A DNA stretch of 64,000 nt, from NCBI RefSeq assembly GCF_009730335.1, contig NZ_CP046315.1, positions 1,302,001-1,366,000 on the forward strand, given 5' to 3'. Shown piece after piece: positions 44,718-53,723 of this stretch. Each line of letters opens with the position of its first letter. Positions within the stretch are counted from its first letter, which is position 1. The notes under the pieces are model-generated. The model did not search any database, had not been told where the DNA came from, and saw nothing but the letters and a program-made list of their open reading frames with translations. The translations under genes and the position numbers were made by a program. Source of the DNA: Schaalia odontolytica. GTDB taxonomy: Bacteria; Actinomycetota; Actinomycetes; Actinomycetales; Actinomycetaceae.

Positions 44718-46283
44718 GTGAGTATTTCGACGCCTTCGTATCAGTCTGAGTCTGTGAGCCTTGAATGGGGCCAGACGTGGCCCCCGCGCGATGTCTTTGT
44801 TGATCTCGCTGCGAAGCGCCGCGTGATCCCCGTGGTGCGCCGCGTGCTTGCCGACGAGCTGAGCGCGGTGGGTGTCTACCGGCAGCTTGCGCACGGCAAC
44901 TATGGCAGCTTTATTCTGGAATCCGCTGAGCATGGTGGTTCGTGGGGACGCTGGTCGTTCGTCGGAGCATCGAGCGCCGGTGCGATCGTCGCGCGTGACG
45001 GACGCGCGCAGTGGATCGGTTCGCATCCTGAGGGTGCCCTGGAGGAGGGAACCTTCCTCGAGGTCGTGCACTCCGCACTGGAGGAGCTCGCCGCACCTGC
45101 GATTGAAGGACTGCCCCCACTGACGGGTGCTCTCGTCGGTTCTCTGGGCTGGGGCATCATCCCCGAGTGGGAGCCGACGCTCGCAGCGACCGCACCGAAG
45201 GAATCCGACATCCCGGATGCGACGCTCGTGCTCGCCACCGAGGTCGCCGCGCTCGACCATGCGACTGGTTCGGTTTACCTCATGGCTATCGCCTGGAACC
45301 TGAACGGCTCGGCTGACGGTGTGGATGGGGCGTACGACCGAGCGATTGAGCGTCTCGACGCGATGACCACGCAGCTTGCGGCCCCGATCGCGCCCGCGGT
45401 TTTTGGCGCCAGCGGTGCCACGCCGCCGGAGGTGCGCGAGCGCACGGCACGAGCAGATTTTGAGTCTTCCGTCAGCGCGGCCAAGCGGGCGATTAAAGAC
45501 GGCGACGCCTTCCAGATTGTCGTTTCCCAGCGCCTTGACGTGTCGACGTCGGCCAGCGGCATCGACGTCTACCGGGTGCTGCGCACGGTCAACCCCTCGC
45601 CCTACATGTACTTTCTGGATCTGCCCGATGAGCGGGGCGGTCACTTTGTGATCGTCGGCTCGTCTCCCGAGACCCTCGTGAAGACTGAACGACGCCGCGT
45701 CTGGACGTACCCGATCGCGGGCTCGCGCCCGCGCGGAGCGGATTCTGCCGAGGACCATCGTCTCGCTGCCGAGCTTCTCGAGGACCCGAAGGAGCTGTCG
45801 GAGCACGTGATGCTCGTGGACCTGGCTCGTAACGACCTGTCGAAGGTCTGCGATCCTGCGTCGGTCGAGGTCTCCACGCTCATGGAGCTCAAGCGTTTCT
45901 CTCACATTCAGCACATCTCCTCCACGGTGACGGGGGTGCTGCGCGCGGACGCTGATGCGCTCGATGCCCTGGTTGCGACGTTCCCCGCAGGAACCCTGTC
46001 GGGGGCGCCCAAGCCTCGTGCCATCCAGCTGATCGATGATTTCGAGCCCGCGGCGCGCGGCGTGTACGGCGGTGTGGTCGGCTACTTCGACCTGTCGGGG
46101 GACGCGGATCTAGCGATTGCTATTCGCACTGCTTCCTTGAAGGACGGCGTAGCCTCGGTGCAGGCGGGTGCGGGTCTCGTTGCGGACTCGGTTCCTGCCC
46201 TGGAATACGTGGAGTCGCGTAATAAGGCCGCCGCGGCGGTTGAGTCCGTCGTGCGAGCGTCGACTCTCATCCCCTTGTCCTGA
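44718..46283 (+). CDS. trpE: Anthranilate synthase component I
   Basis: TrpE makes anthranilate from chorismate with glutamine- or ammonia-derived nitrogen. The 521-residue protein has the tryptophan feedback motif LES in GSFILESAE near 59, PYMYFLDL and FVIVGSSPETLVK near 300, and the catalytic block GTLSGAPKPRA near 425. The GTG at 44718 is used because the family begins close after it. trpG is not in the window, so the amidotransferase must be elsewhere. An 88-base gap separates it from trpC. Confidence 0.93.
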   Translation: MSISTPSYQSESVSLEWGQTWPPRDVFVDLAAKRRVIPVVRRVLADELSAVGVYRQLAHGNYGSFILESAEHGGSWGRWSFVGASSAGAIVARDGRAQWIGSHPEGALEEGTFLEVVHSALEELAAPAIEGLPPLTGALVGSLGWGIIPEWEPTLAATAPKESDIPDATLVLATEVAALDHATGSVYLMAIAWNLNGSADGVDGAYDRAIERLDAMTTQLAAPIAPAVFGASGATPPEVRERTARADFESSVSAAKRAIKDGDAFQIVVSQRLDVSTSASGIDVYRVLRTVNPSPYMYFLDLPDERGGHFVIVGSSPETLVKTERRRVWTYPIAGSRPRGADSAEDHRLAAELLEDPKELSEHVMLVDLARNDLSKVCDPASVEVSTLMELKRFSHIQHISSTVTGVLRADADALDALVATFPAGTLSGAPKPRAIQLIDDFEPAARGVYGGVVGYFDLSGDADLAIAIRTASLKDGVASVQAGAGLVADSVPALEYVESRNKAAAAVESVVRASTLIPLS

Positions 46284-46371
46284 CCCGTAGTGCGGGATGG
46301 CTGACTCGTTGGCGGCTATTTTTCGCTAGCCTAGGTGAGGATTGATCATTTCTGCCTGAAAGGGGAGCGTC

Positions 46372-47219
46372 GTGAGCGTTCTCGATGACATTATCGCTGG
46401 GGTCCGTCAGGACCTGAAGGAGCGTGAAGACCGCGTCCCTCTGGCTCGGATCAAGGAGATGGAGACCCAGGTCCCGGAGGCGAAGGATGCTCTCGGTGCT
46501 CTGCGTAACCGCGACGGTGCCGTCAAGATCATCTCCGAGGTCAAGCGATCTTCGCCGTCTAAGGGTGCTCTCGCAGCGATCCCGGATCCGGCAGCTCTCG
46601 CGTCGACGTACGAGGCCGGGGGAGCGTCGGTCATCTCGGTGCTCACCGAGCAGCGTCGCTTCAATGGTTCGCTCGCGGATCTTGACGCTGTGCGCGCGGC
46701 CGTCGACATTCCGATTCTGCGCAAGGATTTTATCGTCACTCCGTATCAGATCCACGAGGCGCGTACTCACGGCGCCGACCTCGTGCTGTTGATCGTCGCC
46801 GCGCTCGAGCAGAATGTGCTGGTGTCCCTGCTGGAACGCACTCGTTCGCTCGGCATGGAGGCATTGGTGGAGACGCACTCGCGACTCGAAGCCCTGCGCG
46901 CGATGGAGGCCGGTGCCTCGATCATTGGCGTCAACGCTCGCAATCTGAAGACGTTGGAAGTGGACCGCTCGACCGTTGAGCAGGTCATCGACGTGATTCC
47001 CCAGGATGTTGTCGCCGTCGCCGAGTCCGGCGTCGCGAATGCTCATGATGTTTTTGAATACGCCAAGTGGGGCGCGGACGCTGTTCTCGTCGGCGAAGCG
47101 CTCGTGACGTCGGGTGACCCCCGCGCGAGCATCCAGGACATGGTGAGTGCTGGGCAGCATCCCGCTCTGCGAACGGATCGTAAGGCTCGCGTCGCCGCGG
47201 CGCGTCAGGAAGGACAGTG

Positions 47220-47220
<1 letters not shown>
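46372..47220 (+). CDS. trpC: Indole-3-glycerol phosphate synthase
   Basis: TrpC closes the indole ring. The 282-residue TIM barrel has [13 protein letters not shown] with catalytic lysine, [26 protein letters not shown] and VAESGV. AAAGGGGAG precedes the GTG. The stop overlaps the trpB ATG by one base. The 88-base gap upstream contains a CTAGCCTAGG palindrome but no recognisable promoter. Confidence 0.95.
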
Positions 47221-48515
<1,295 letters not shown>

Positions 48516-48516
48516 C

Positions 48517-49326
48517 ATGACGCGTGCACCCCATTCAGCTATCGCGATTGACGCCGCCCTCCAGCGCGGCGACGCTGCGCTCATCGCATACCTGCCCGTG
48601 GGATTCCCGTCGGTCGAGGATTCGATCCGTGCGGGTAAGGTCCTTGCGGACTGCGGCGTCGACGTTATCGAGCTCGGCTTCCCGTACTCGGATCCGGGCA
48701 TGGACGGCCCGACCATCCAGCGTGCGACCGTCGCAGCTCTCGAACGAGGCACGCACCTCGAGGATCTCTTCCACGCGGTGGACGAGCTGACCTCGTACGG
48801 TATTTCGACCTGCTCGATGACCTACTGGAATCCCGTCGAGTGGTGGGGCGTCGAGCGCTTCGCCAAGGACTTCGCCGCCGTCGGCGGCTCCGGCCTCATC
48901 ACGCCGGACCTGCCGCCCGAGGAGGGCGCGCAGTGGGAGGCGGCGTCGGACAAGTATGACCTCGAACGTATTTATCTGAGCGCTCCTTCATCCCCCGAGC
49001 ATCGCCTCAAGCTCATCGCCGAGCACTCGCGCGGCTGGGTCTACGCGGCCTCGTCGATGGGTGTGACGGGTGCGCGCGCAGCGGTCGGAGCTCACGTCGC
49101 CGACGTCGTGGAGGGTACCCGCGCCGCCGGAGCCGAGCGCGTGTGCGTGGGCCTCGGCGTCTCCAACGGCACTCAGGCCCGCGAGATCGGCGCCTACGCG
49201 GACGGTGTCATCGTCGGATCCGCGCTCGTCAAGACTCTGTTCGACGAGAACATCGACCGTGGCCTGAAGGCCCTGGGCGAGCTCGCCACCGAGCTGAAGT
49301 TCGGCGTCACCGGGGTGCGCGCATGA
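48517..49326 (+). CDS. trpA: Tryptophan synthase alpha chain
   Basis: TrpA cleaves indole-3-glycerol phosphate and passes indole to TrpB. The 269-residue TIM barrel has IELGFPYSDPGMDGPTIQ with the two catalytic acids, ITPDLPPEE, and AASSMGVTGAR. GAGGAGAAG precedes the ATG; its stop overlaps the lgt ATG. Confidence 0.95.
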   Translation: MTRAPHSAIAIDAALQRGDAALIAYLPVGFPSVEDSIRAGKVLADCGVDVIELGFPYSDPGMDGPTIQRATVAALERGTHLEDLFHAVDELTSYGISTCSMTYWNPVEWWGVERFAKDFAAVGGSGLITPDLPPEEGAQWEAASDKYDLERIYLSAPSSPEHRLKLIAEHSRGWVYAASSMGVTGARAAVGAHVADVVEGTRAAGAERVCVGLGVSNGTQAREIGAYADGVIVGSALVKTLFDENIDRGLKALGELATELKFGVTGVRA

Positions 49327-50276
49327 GCGCCCTCATCGCGGCCGGTATCCCGTCGCCCTCGCAGGGCGTCTGGTACCTTGGGCCGATTCCGCTGCGGGCC
49401 TACGGCATCATCATCGCCGCAGGCATGATCATCGGCGTCTGGTGGACGGCACGCCGTTATCGCGACCGCGGTGGAAACCCGGACACGCTGTACGACGCCG
49501 CACTCTGGGCGATCCCGCTTGGCGTCGTCGGCGCGCGTATCTACCACGTCATCACGTCCCCGGATGCTTACTTCGGTCCGGGTGGTGACCCGATGCTCGC
49601 TTTCCAGATTTGGCGTGGAGGCCTCGGCATTTGGGGCGGCGTCGCCTTCGGCGCGCTCGGCGTGTATATCGCGGTCAAACGTGCGGGTGTCCGCCTCGGC
49701 CCAATCGCCGACTCCCTGGCCCCGGCTCTGCTGATCGCCCAAGCGATCGGCCGTTGGGGAAACTGGTTCAACCAGGAGCTCTTCGGCGCTCCGACGACCA
49801 TGCCGTGGGGCCTCCAGATCGACACGGCGCACATGCCCGCCGGCTACCCCGCGGGGACGCTGTTCCATCCGACGTTCCTCTACGAGTGCCTGTGGAACCT
49901 TGCCGCCGCCGCGCTCATCGTGTGGCTCGACCGGCGTCACCGCTTCGCCGGGGGACAGGTGTTCGGTCTGTACCTGATGGCCTACACCGCCGGCCGGTGC
50001 TGGATCGAGATGCTGCGCATCGACGATGCGCACAGAGTCTTGGGCCTGCGCCTCAATGTATGGACGTCCCTGCTCGTGTTCGCACTGGGCGTACTCGTGT
50101 TCGTCGTCGCCGGCCGGCTTGGGCGCCCGACGCGCGTTGTCGCTGAGACGACTGCGGAACACGCGGACGAAGAAGCCCAAGACCTGCAGACTGACGCCGG
50201 TGAATCCGATGCTGACGATGTTTCGGGGACCAGCGTGAGTGAGGATGAAACTGCTGAAGAGAGCACTCTCGAGTAG
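49323..50276 (+). CDS. lgt: Prolipoprotein diacylglyceryl transferase
   Basis: Lgt adds diacylglycerol to the lipobox cysteine of prelipoproteins such as the binding protein at 29407. The 317-residue membrane protein has seven helices, the signature GRWGNWFNQELFG near 140, and RAYGIIIAAGMIIG near 25. The last 60 residues are an acidic cytoplasmic tail common in actinobacteria. Placement after trpA is conserved in the phylum. Confidence 0.95.
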   Translation: MSALIAAGIPSPSQGVWYLGPIPLRAYGIIIAAGMIIGVWWTARRYRDRGGNPDTLYDAALWAIPLGVVGARIYHVITSPDAYFGPGGDPMLAFQIWRGGLGIWGGVAFGALGVYIAVKRAGVRLGPIADSLAPALLIAQAIGRWGNWFNQELFGAPTTMPWGLQIDTAHMPAGYPAGTLFHPTFLYECLWNLAAAALIVWLDRRHRFAGGQVFGLYLMAYTAGRCWIEMLRIDDAHRVLGLRLNVWTSLLVFALGVLVFVVAGRLGRPTRVVAETTAEHADEEAQDLQTDAGESDADDVSGTSVSEDETAEESTLE

Positions 50277-50394
50277 TTTTCGTCTTCCTCTGTGCGGGCA
50301 ATCCGTGTGCCAGCGCTCCCACCACGGGCGGATTCATGGGAATGATCACGTTAACCCGGTGTGCATCCTCCTCGTTTCAACCGTGATTGGACGG

Positions 50395-50400
50395 TAAACT
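50395..50400 (+). promoter_or_regulatory. -10 element of a leaderless pyk message
   Basis: TAAACT ends 7 bases before the pyk ATG and no ribosome site is present, so translation probably starts on a leaderless mRNA. Confidence 0.55.
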
Positions 50401-50407
50401 CATACCT

Positions 50408-51853
50408 ATGCGTCGAGCTAAGATTGTCTGCACTATCGGACCTGCCACTGAAACCCCTGAGCAGCTCCAGGCACTGGTGGACGCCGGCATGGATGTCGCG
50501 CGTATCAACCGGTCGCATGGAAAGGCTGAGGAACACACGGCCGTCATTTCGCGCGTGAGGAAGGCGTCTGCGACGTCCGGCCGAGCGATCGCGGTTCTCG
50601 TCGACCTCCAGGGCCCCAAGATCCGTCTTGAGACGTTCCAGGATGGCCCCCAGGAACTGAAGATCGGTGACACCTTCACCATCACGACCCGCGACGTTCC
50701 CGGCACCAAGGAACTCGTCGGTACGACTTTTAAGGGCCTGCCCGGTGACTGCGCTCCTGGCGACCGCCTGCTGATCGACGACGGTAACGTCGCGGTCCGC
50801 GTCGTCGAGGTCACCGAGACCGACGTCGTTACCCGCGTCGAGGTTCCCGGCATGGTGTCGGACCACAAGGGCCTTAACTTGCCCGGCGTCGCCGTCTCCG
50901 TTCCTGCCCTGTCCGAGAAGGACAAGGAGGATCTGCGCTGGGCCATCGAGCAGGATGCCGACTTCATTGCCCTGTCCTTCGTGCGTTCCGCCAAGGACAT
51001 CAACGACGTCCACGTGATCATGGACGAGATGGGCAAGCGCATCCCGGTTATCGCCAAGATCGAGAAGCCGCAGGCTGTCGAGGCGCTGGAAGACATTATC
51101 GAGGCCTTCGACGGCATCATGGTCGCTCGCGGTGACCTCGGTGTCGAGATGCCCCTTGAGGCCGTCCCGCTGGTGCAGAAGCGCGCCATCGAACTCGCCC
51201 GCATTGCCGCCAAGCCCGTCATTGTCGCGACACAGGTCATGGATTCCATGATCAAGAACCCGCGCCCGACGCGAGCCGAGGCATCCGACTGTGCTAACGC
51301 GATTCTCGACGGTGCCGATGCGGTCATGCTCTCCGGCGAGACCTCGGTCGGCGCGTTCCCCATCGAGACGGTGCGAACGATGGCCGCGATCATCGAGTCG
51401 ACGGAAGAGAATGGCGGCGAGCGTATCGCCTCGATCCCCGGCTTCTACGCCGACCGCGCGGGCGTCATCTGTGAGGCCGCGGCGCGTATCGCCGAGCACA
51501 TGGATGCCCGCTACCTCGTGACCTTCAGCCAGTCCGGTACCTCCGCTCGTCTGCTGTCGCGCATGCGCCGCCCGATCCCGATGCTGGCCTTCACGCCGCT
51601 CGAATCGACGCGTCGCCGCCTCGCCCTGTCGTGGGGTATCCGGGCCTATCGCGTGCCCGAGGTGCAGCACACGGACGACATGGTGTGGCAGCTCGATCAG
51701 GTGGTTCAGTCTGCGCACCTGGCGGACATCGGCGATCAGCTGGTCATCGTTGCTGGTATGCCCCCGGGCATCGCCGGCTCCTCGAACATGCTGCGTATCC
51801 ATGAAGTCGGAGATGAGGCCGACTACGCGATTGGCGGAACCCGCCACTCGTGA
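50408..51853 (+). CDS. pyk: Pyruvate kinase
   Basis: Pyk converts phosphoenolpyruvate and ADP to pyruvate and ATP. The 481-residue protein has RRAKIVCTIGPAT, DLQGPKIRLE, the active-site IAKIEKPQAVE, and MVARGDLGVEMP. The metal-site segment reads ARINRSHGKAEEH. The ATG at 50408 is chosen because the family begins there; the upstream frame from 50387 has no ribosome site. Confidence 0.95.
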   Translation: MRRAKIVCTIGPATETPEQLQALVDAGMDVARINRSHGKAEEHTAVISRVRKASATSGRAIAVLVDLQGPKIRLETFQDGPQELKIGDTFTITTRDVPGTKELVGTTFKGLPGDCAPGDRLLIDDGNVAVRVVEVTETDVVTRVEVPGMVSDHKGLNLPGVAVSVPALSEKDKEDLRWAIEQDADFIALSFVRSAKDINDVHVIMDEMGKRIPVIAKIEKPQAVEALEDIIEAFDGIMVARGDLGVEMPLEAVPLVQKRAIELARIAAKPVIVATQVMDSMIKNPRPTRAEASDCANAILDGADAVMLSGETSVGAFPIETVRTMAAIIESTEENGGERIASIPGFYADRAGVICEAAARIAEHMDARYLVTFSQSGTSARLLSRMRRPIPMLAFTPLESTRRRLALSWGIRAYRVPEVQHTDDMVWQLDQVVQSAHLADIGDQLVIVAGMPPGIAGSSNMLRIHEVGDEADYAIGGTRHS

Positions 51854-51865
51854 GATGCGTGAGTA

Positions 51866-51906
51866 GCGGGGGCGCCGGCACCAGGCCGGCGCCCCCGCAC
51901 TTTTTG
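51866..51906 (+). terminator. Intrinsic terminator of pyk
   Basis: A perfect 14-pair G+C stem (51866-51879 with 51885-51898), 5-base loop, then ACTTTTTG. Confidence 0.95.
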
Positions 51907-51916
51907 TCTGTTCGCG

Positions 51917-51945
51917 TGGACAAAACTAAATCCGTGGAATAAAGT
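51917..51945 (+). promoter_or_regulatory. Promoter of the 71-residue orphan gene
   Basis: TGGACA (51917-51922) and TAAAGT (51940-51945) with 17-base spacing. It predicts a leader of about 135 bases with several small hairpins before the ATG at 52088. Confidence 0.65.
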
Positions 51946-52087
51946 ACTCGGATACACGTTGAGACACGTGGACGCCGCACCAACGACGGCGCGGCAGTGC
52001 AGCAGATCGCTGCCCGGCGTGATCAGGAATGCCTGTGCGAACAAAGCACGTTTTCTGGCGCGCCCGAATTGAAGAGGAGAAAGAGAA

Positions 52088-52303
52088 ATGAATACGAAGA
52101 TCCGTACCGTGTCGGTCCACGACACCCTGTTTGGCCGCGTGGCCAACAACCTGGAGGTCGGCCAACTGTCACGCGCCGTTGAGCCGTGGTTCGCTGACTT
52201 CCATGACTCGAAGGTCAAGCAGGCAATCGCCGACCTTGACGAGCCGGCCCGCCGGGGCGCGGCTGCCGAGTACCTCGGTCTCGAACTGAGCGTCGTGGCC
52301 TGA
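52088..52303 (+). CDS. Uncharacterised 71-residue protein
   Basis: A small soluble protein I do not recognise. It is predicted helical and mildly acidic, with WFADFHDSKVKQAIADL and DEPARRGAAAEYLG segments. It is taken as real because it has its own promoter-like sequence, a strong GAGGAGAAAGAG ribosome site 3-4 bases before the ATG, and a perfect terminator after the stop, that is a self-contained single-gene unit. It is not part of the pyk or pdtaR transcripts. Confidence 0.75.
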   Translation: MNTKIRTVSVHDTLFGRVANNLEVGQLSRAVEPWFADFHDSKVKQAIADLDEPARRGAAAEYLGLELSVVA

Positions 52304-52312
52304 GCCGCGACA

Positions 52313-52345
52313 AAGGGGCCGACAAGCTTTGCTTGTCGGCCCCTT
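52313..52345 (+). terminator. Intrinsic terminator of the orphan gene
   Basis: A perfect 15-pair stem with a TTT loop, 10 bases after the stop; no long T-run follows. Confidence 0.9.
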
Positions 52346-52439
52346 GTTCGTCTGCGATTTTGCTGTATCAATTTGTGCTACGCACGTCGCATACGTGCTG
52401 AATTGCCGGTACCATTAGGAGCACGTACTCCACTGGCGG

Positions 52440-52513
52440 TACCCCGAGTGGGATTCGAACCCACAACAAGCCGGGTTTGAGCCGACCGCCTCTGCCAGTT
52501 GGGCTATCGGGGC
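52440..52513 (-). tRNA. tRNA-Leu (anticodon CAA), short variable loop
   Basis: Read on the minus strand: 7-pair acceptor (G1-U72 wobble), D arm GCC/GGC with a Leu-like loop CAACTGGCAGA, anticodon stem GTCGG/CCGGC with loop CTCAAAC (anticodon CAA), 5-base variable loop TTGTT, T arm GTGGG/CCCAC with TTCGAAT, discriminator A. The CCA is not encoded. Codon UUG would be Leu, yet the long class II variable arm is missing. Divergent from pdtaR; TATTGT at 52537-52532 may be its -10. Confidence 0.88.
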
Positions 52514-52576
52514 TTCGCGTGTGCGTGTCCCACAATAGAGCAGCTGAGCAAACCGATCAAACTGAGGAATATGACA

Positions 52577-53167
52577 ATGAGTGAAGAGCAGGCTGAACCG
52601 CGTCGCGTCCTCGTCGCAGAAGACGAGGGGTTGATTCGTCTCGATATCGTTGAGACGCTGACCCAGGCGGGGTTCGAGGTCGTTGGCGAGGCTGCCGACG
52701 GTGAGGAAGCTGTCGAGCTTGCACTCGAGCTCGAACCCGATCTGTGCGTGATGGATGTCAAGATGCCAAAGATGGACGGCATCACCGCAGCAGAGAAAAT
52801 CCTGCAGGAACTGTCCTGCGCTGTTGTCATGTTGACGGCTTTCTCCCAGACGGAGCTCGTTGAGCGTGCGCGCGACGCCGGCGCGATGGCATACGTCGTG
52901 AAGCCCTTCAGCCCTGCTGACCTGATCCCCGCCGTTGAGATCGCTCTGTCGCGTCACGCTGAGATCGAGTCGCTCGAGGATCAGATCGCCGATCTGTCGG
53001 ATCGCTTCGAGACCCGAAAGCGCGTTGACCGCGCGAAGGGTCTGCTCATGAAGAATATGGGCATGAGCGAGCCTGAGGCCTTCCGCTGGATTCAGAAGAC
53101 ATCGATGGATCGTCGTCTGTCCATGCGTGAGGTTGCTGACGCGGTGATCAACCAGGTCGACGACTGA
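52577..53167 (+). CDS. pdtaR: ANTAR-domain response regulator PdtaR
   Basis: A 196-residue regulator: receiver domain with acidic pocket VAEDE, phosphoacceptor aspartate in LCVMDVKMPKMDG, and conserved lysine in YVVKPFSP; a coiled linker; then an ANTAR domain (about 135-190, RVDRAKGLLMKNMGMSEPEAFRWIQ) that binds hairpin RNA to prevent termination. The ATG at 52577 is preferred to that at 52571 because GAGGA then has proper spacing. The partner kinase PdtaS is not in the window. Confidence 0.95.
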   Translation: MSEEQAEPRRVLVAEDEGLIRLDIVETLTQAGFEVVGEAADGEEAVELALELEPDLCVMDVKMPKMDGITAAEKILQELSCAVVMLTAFSQTELVERARDAGAMAYVVKPFSPADLIPAVEIALSRHAEIESLEDQIADLSDRFETRKRVDRAKGLLMKNMGMSEPEAFRWIQKTSMDRRLSMREVADAVINQVDD

Positions 53168-53181
53168 GTCATAGACGAGCG

Positions 53182-53211
53182 AATGGGGAGGGGCAATTGC
53201 CCCTCCCCATT
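53182..53211. terminator. Bidirectional terminator between pdtaR and the thioesterase gene
   Basis: A 30-base perfect palindrome (15-base arms) between convergent genes. Confidence 0.9.
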
Positions 53212-53227
53212 GCTGTGTTCTGGCAAC

Positions 53228-53704
53228 TCAGTCGTGGCTCGAACGCACCAGGATGCGGTTCGCCACGCGGGCGATGGAGATCAGTCGGTCGGCCTCGTCG
53301 CGAATCTCCACGGTGTGGACGGTCGAGCTGCGGCCGAGGTGAACGGCGGTCGCGGTCGCAGTGATAATTCCCTCGCGTCCTGCACTGATATGGGAGGCGT
53401 TGAGTTCAGTCCCGACGGCGTAGGCCTGCTTGCCCGGGTTGGCTTCACGCGCATGAATTTGTGCTGCAAACGACGCCGCAGTCTCCGCGAGGGCAGCGGA
53501 TGCCCCACCGTGGAGGATTCCGGCGCTCTGGCGGTTTCCGTCGATGGGCATGGAGATCACGGTGCGTGACGCGCTGTGCTCCAGCACTTCCATGCCGGTC
53601 GCTTCCATGAGGGTGCCGGGCCAGTGGGCGCCGACCCAGCCGCCCCGTGCGAGCGGATCGGGTGAGGAAGAATGCGTGTGTTTCGTCTGGTGCTCGTGTG
53701 TCAT
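53228..53704 (-). CDS. Hotdog-fold thioesterase (PaaI/YbgC-like)
   Basis: A 158-residue hotdog-fold protein. RQSAGILHGGASAALAETAASFAA matches the PaaI family helix with the catalytic HGG segment; VGTELNASHISAGREGIITA follows. It should hydrolyse acyl-CoA; the acyl group is unknown. The ATG at 53704 is used; a longer frame to 53734 would cross the polA start. A thioesterase next to pdtaR and polA is conserved in actinobacteria. Confidence 0.88.
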   Translation of the reverse strand: MTHEHQTKHTHSSSPDPLARGGWVGAHWPGTLMEATGMEVLEHSASRTVISMPIDGNRQSAGILHGGASAALAETAASFAAQIHAREANPGKQAYAVGTELNASHISAGREGIITATATAVHLGRSSTVHTVEIRDEADRLISIARVANRILVRSSHD

Positions 53705-53723
53705 GGCATCTAGGGTGGCATGT

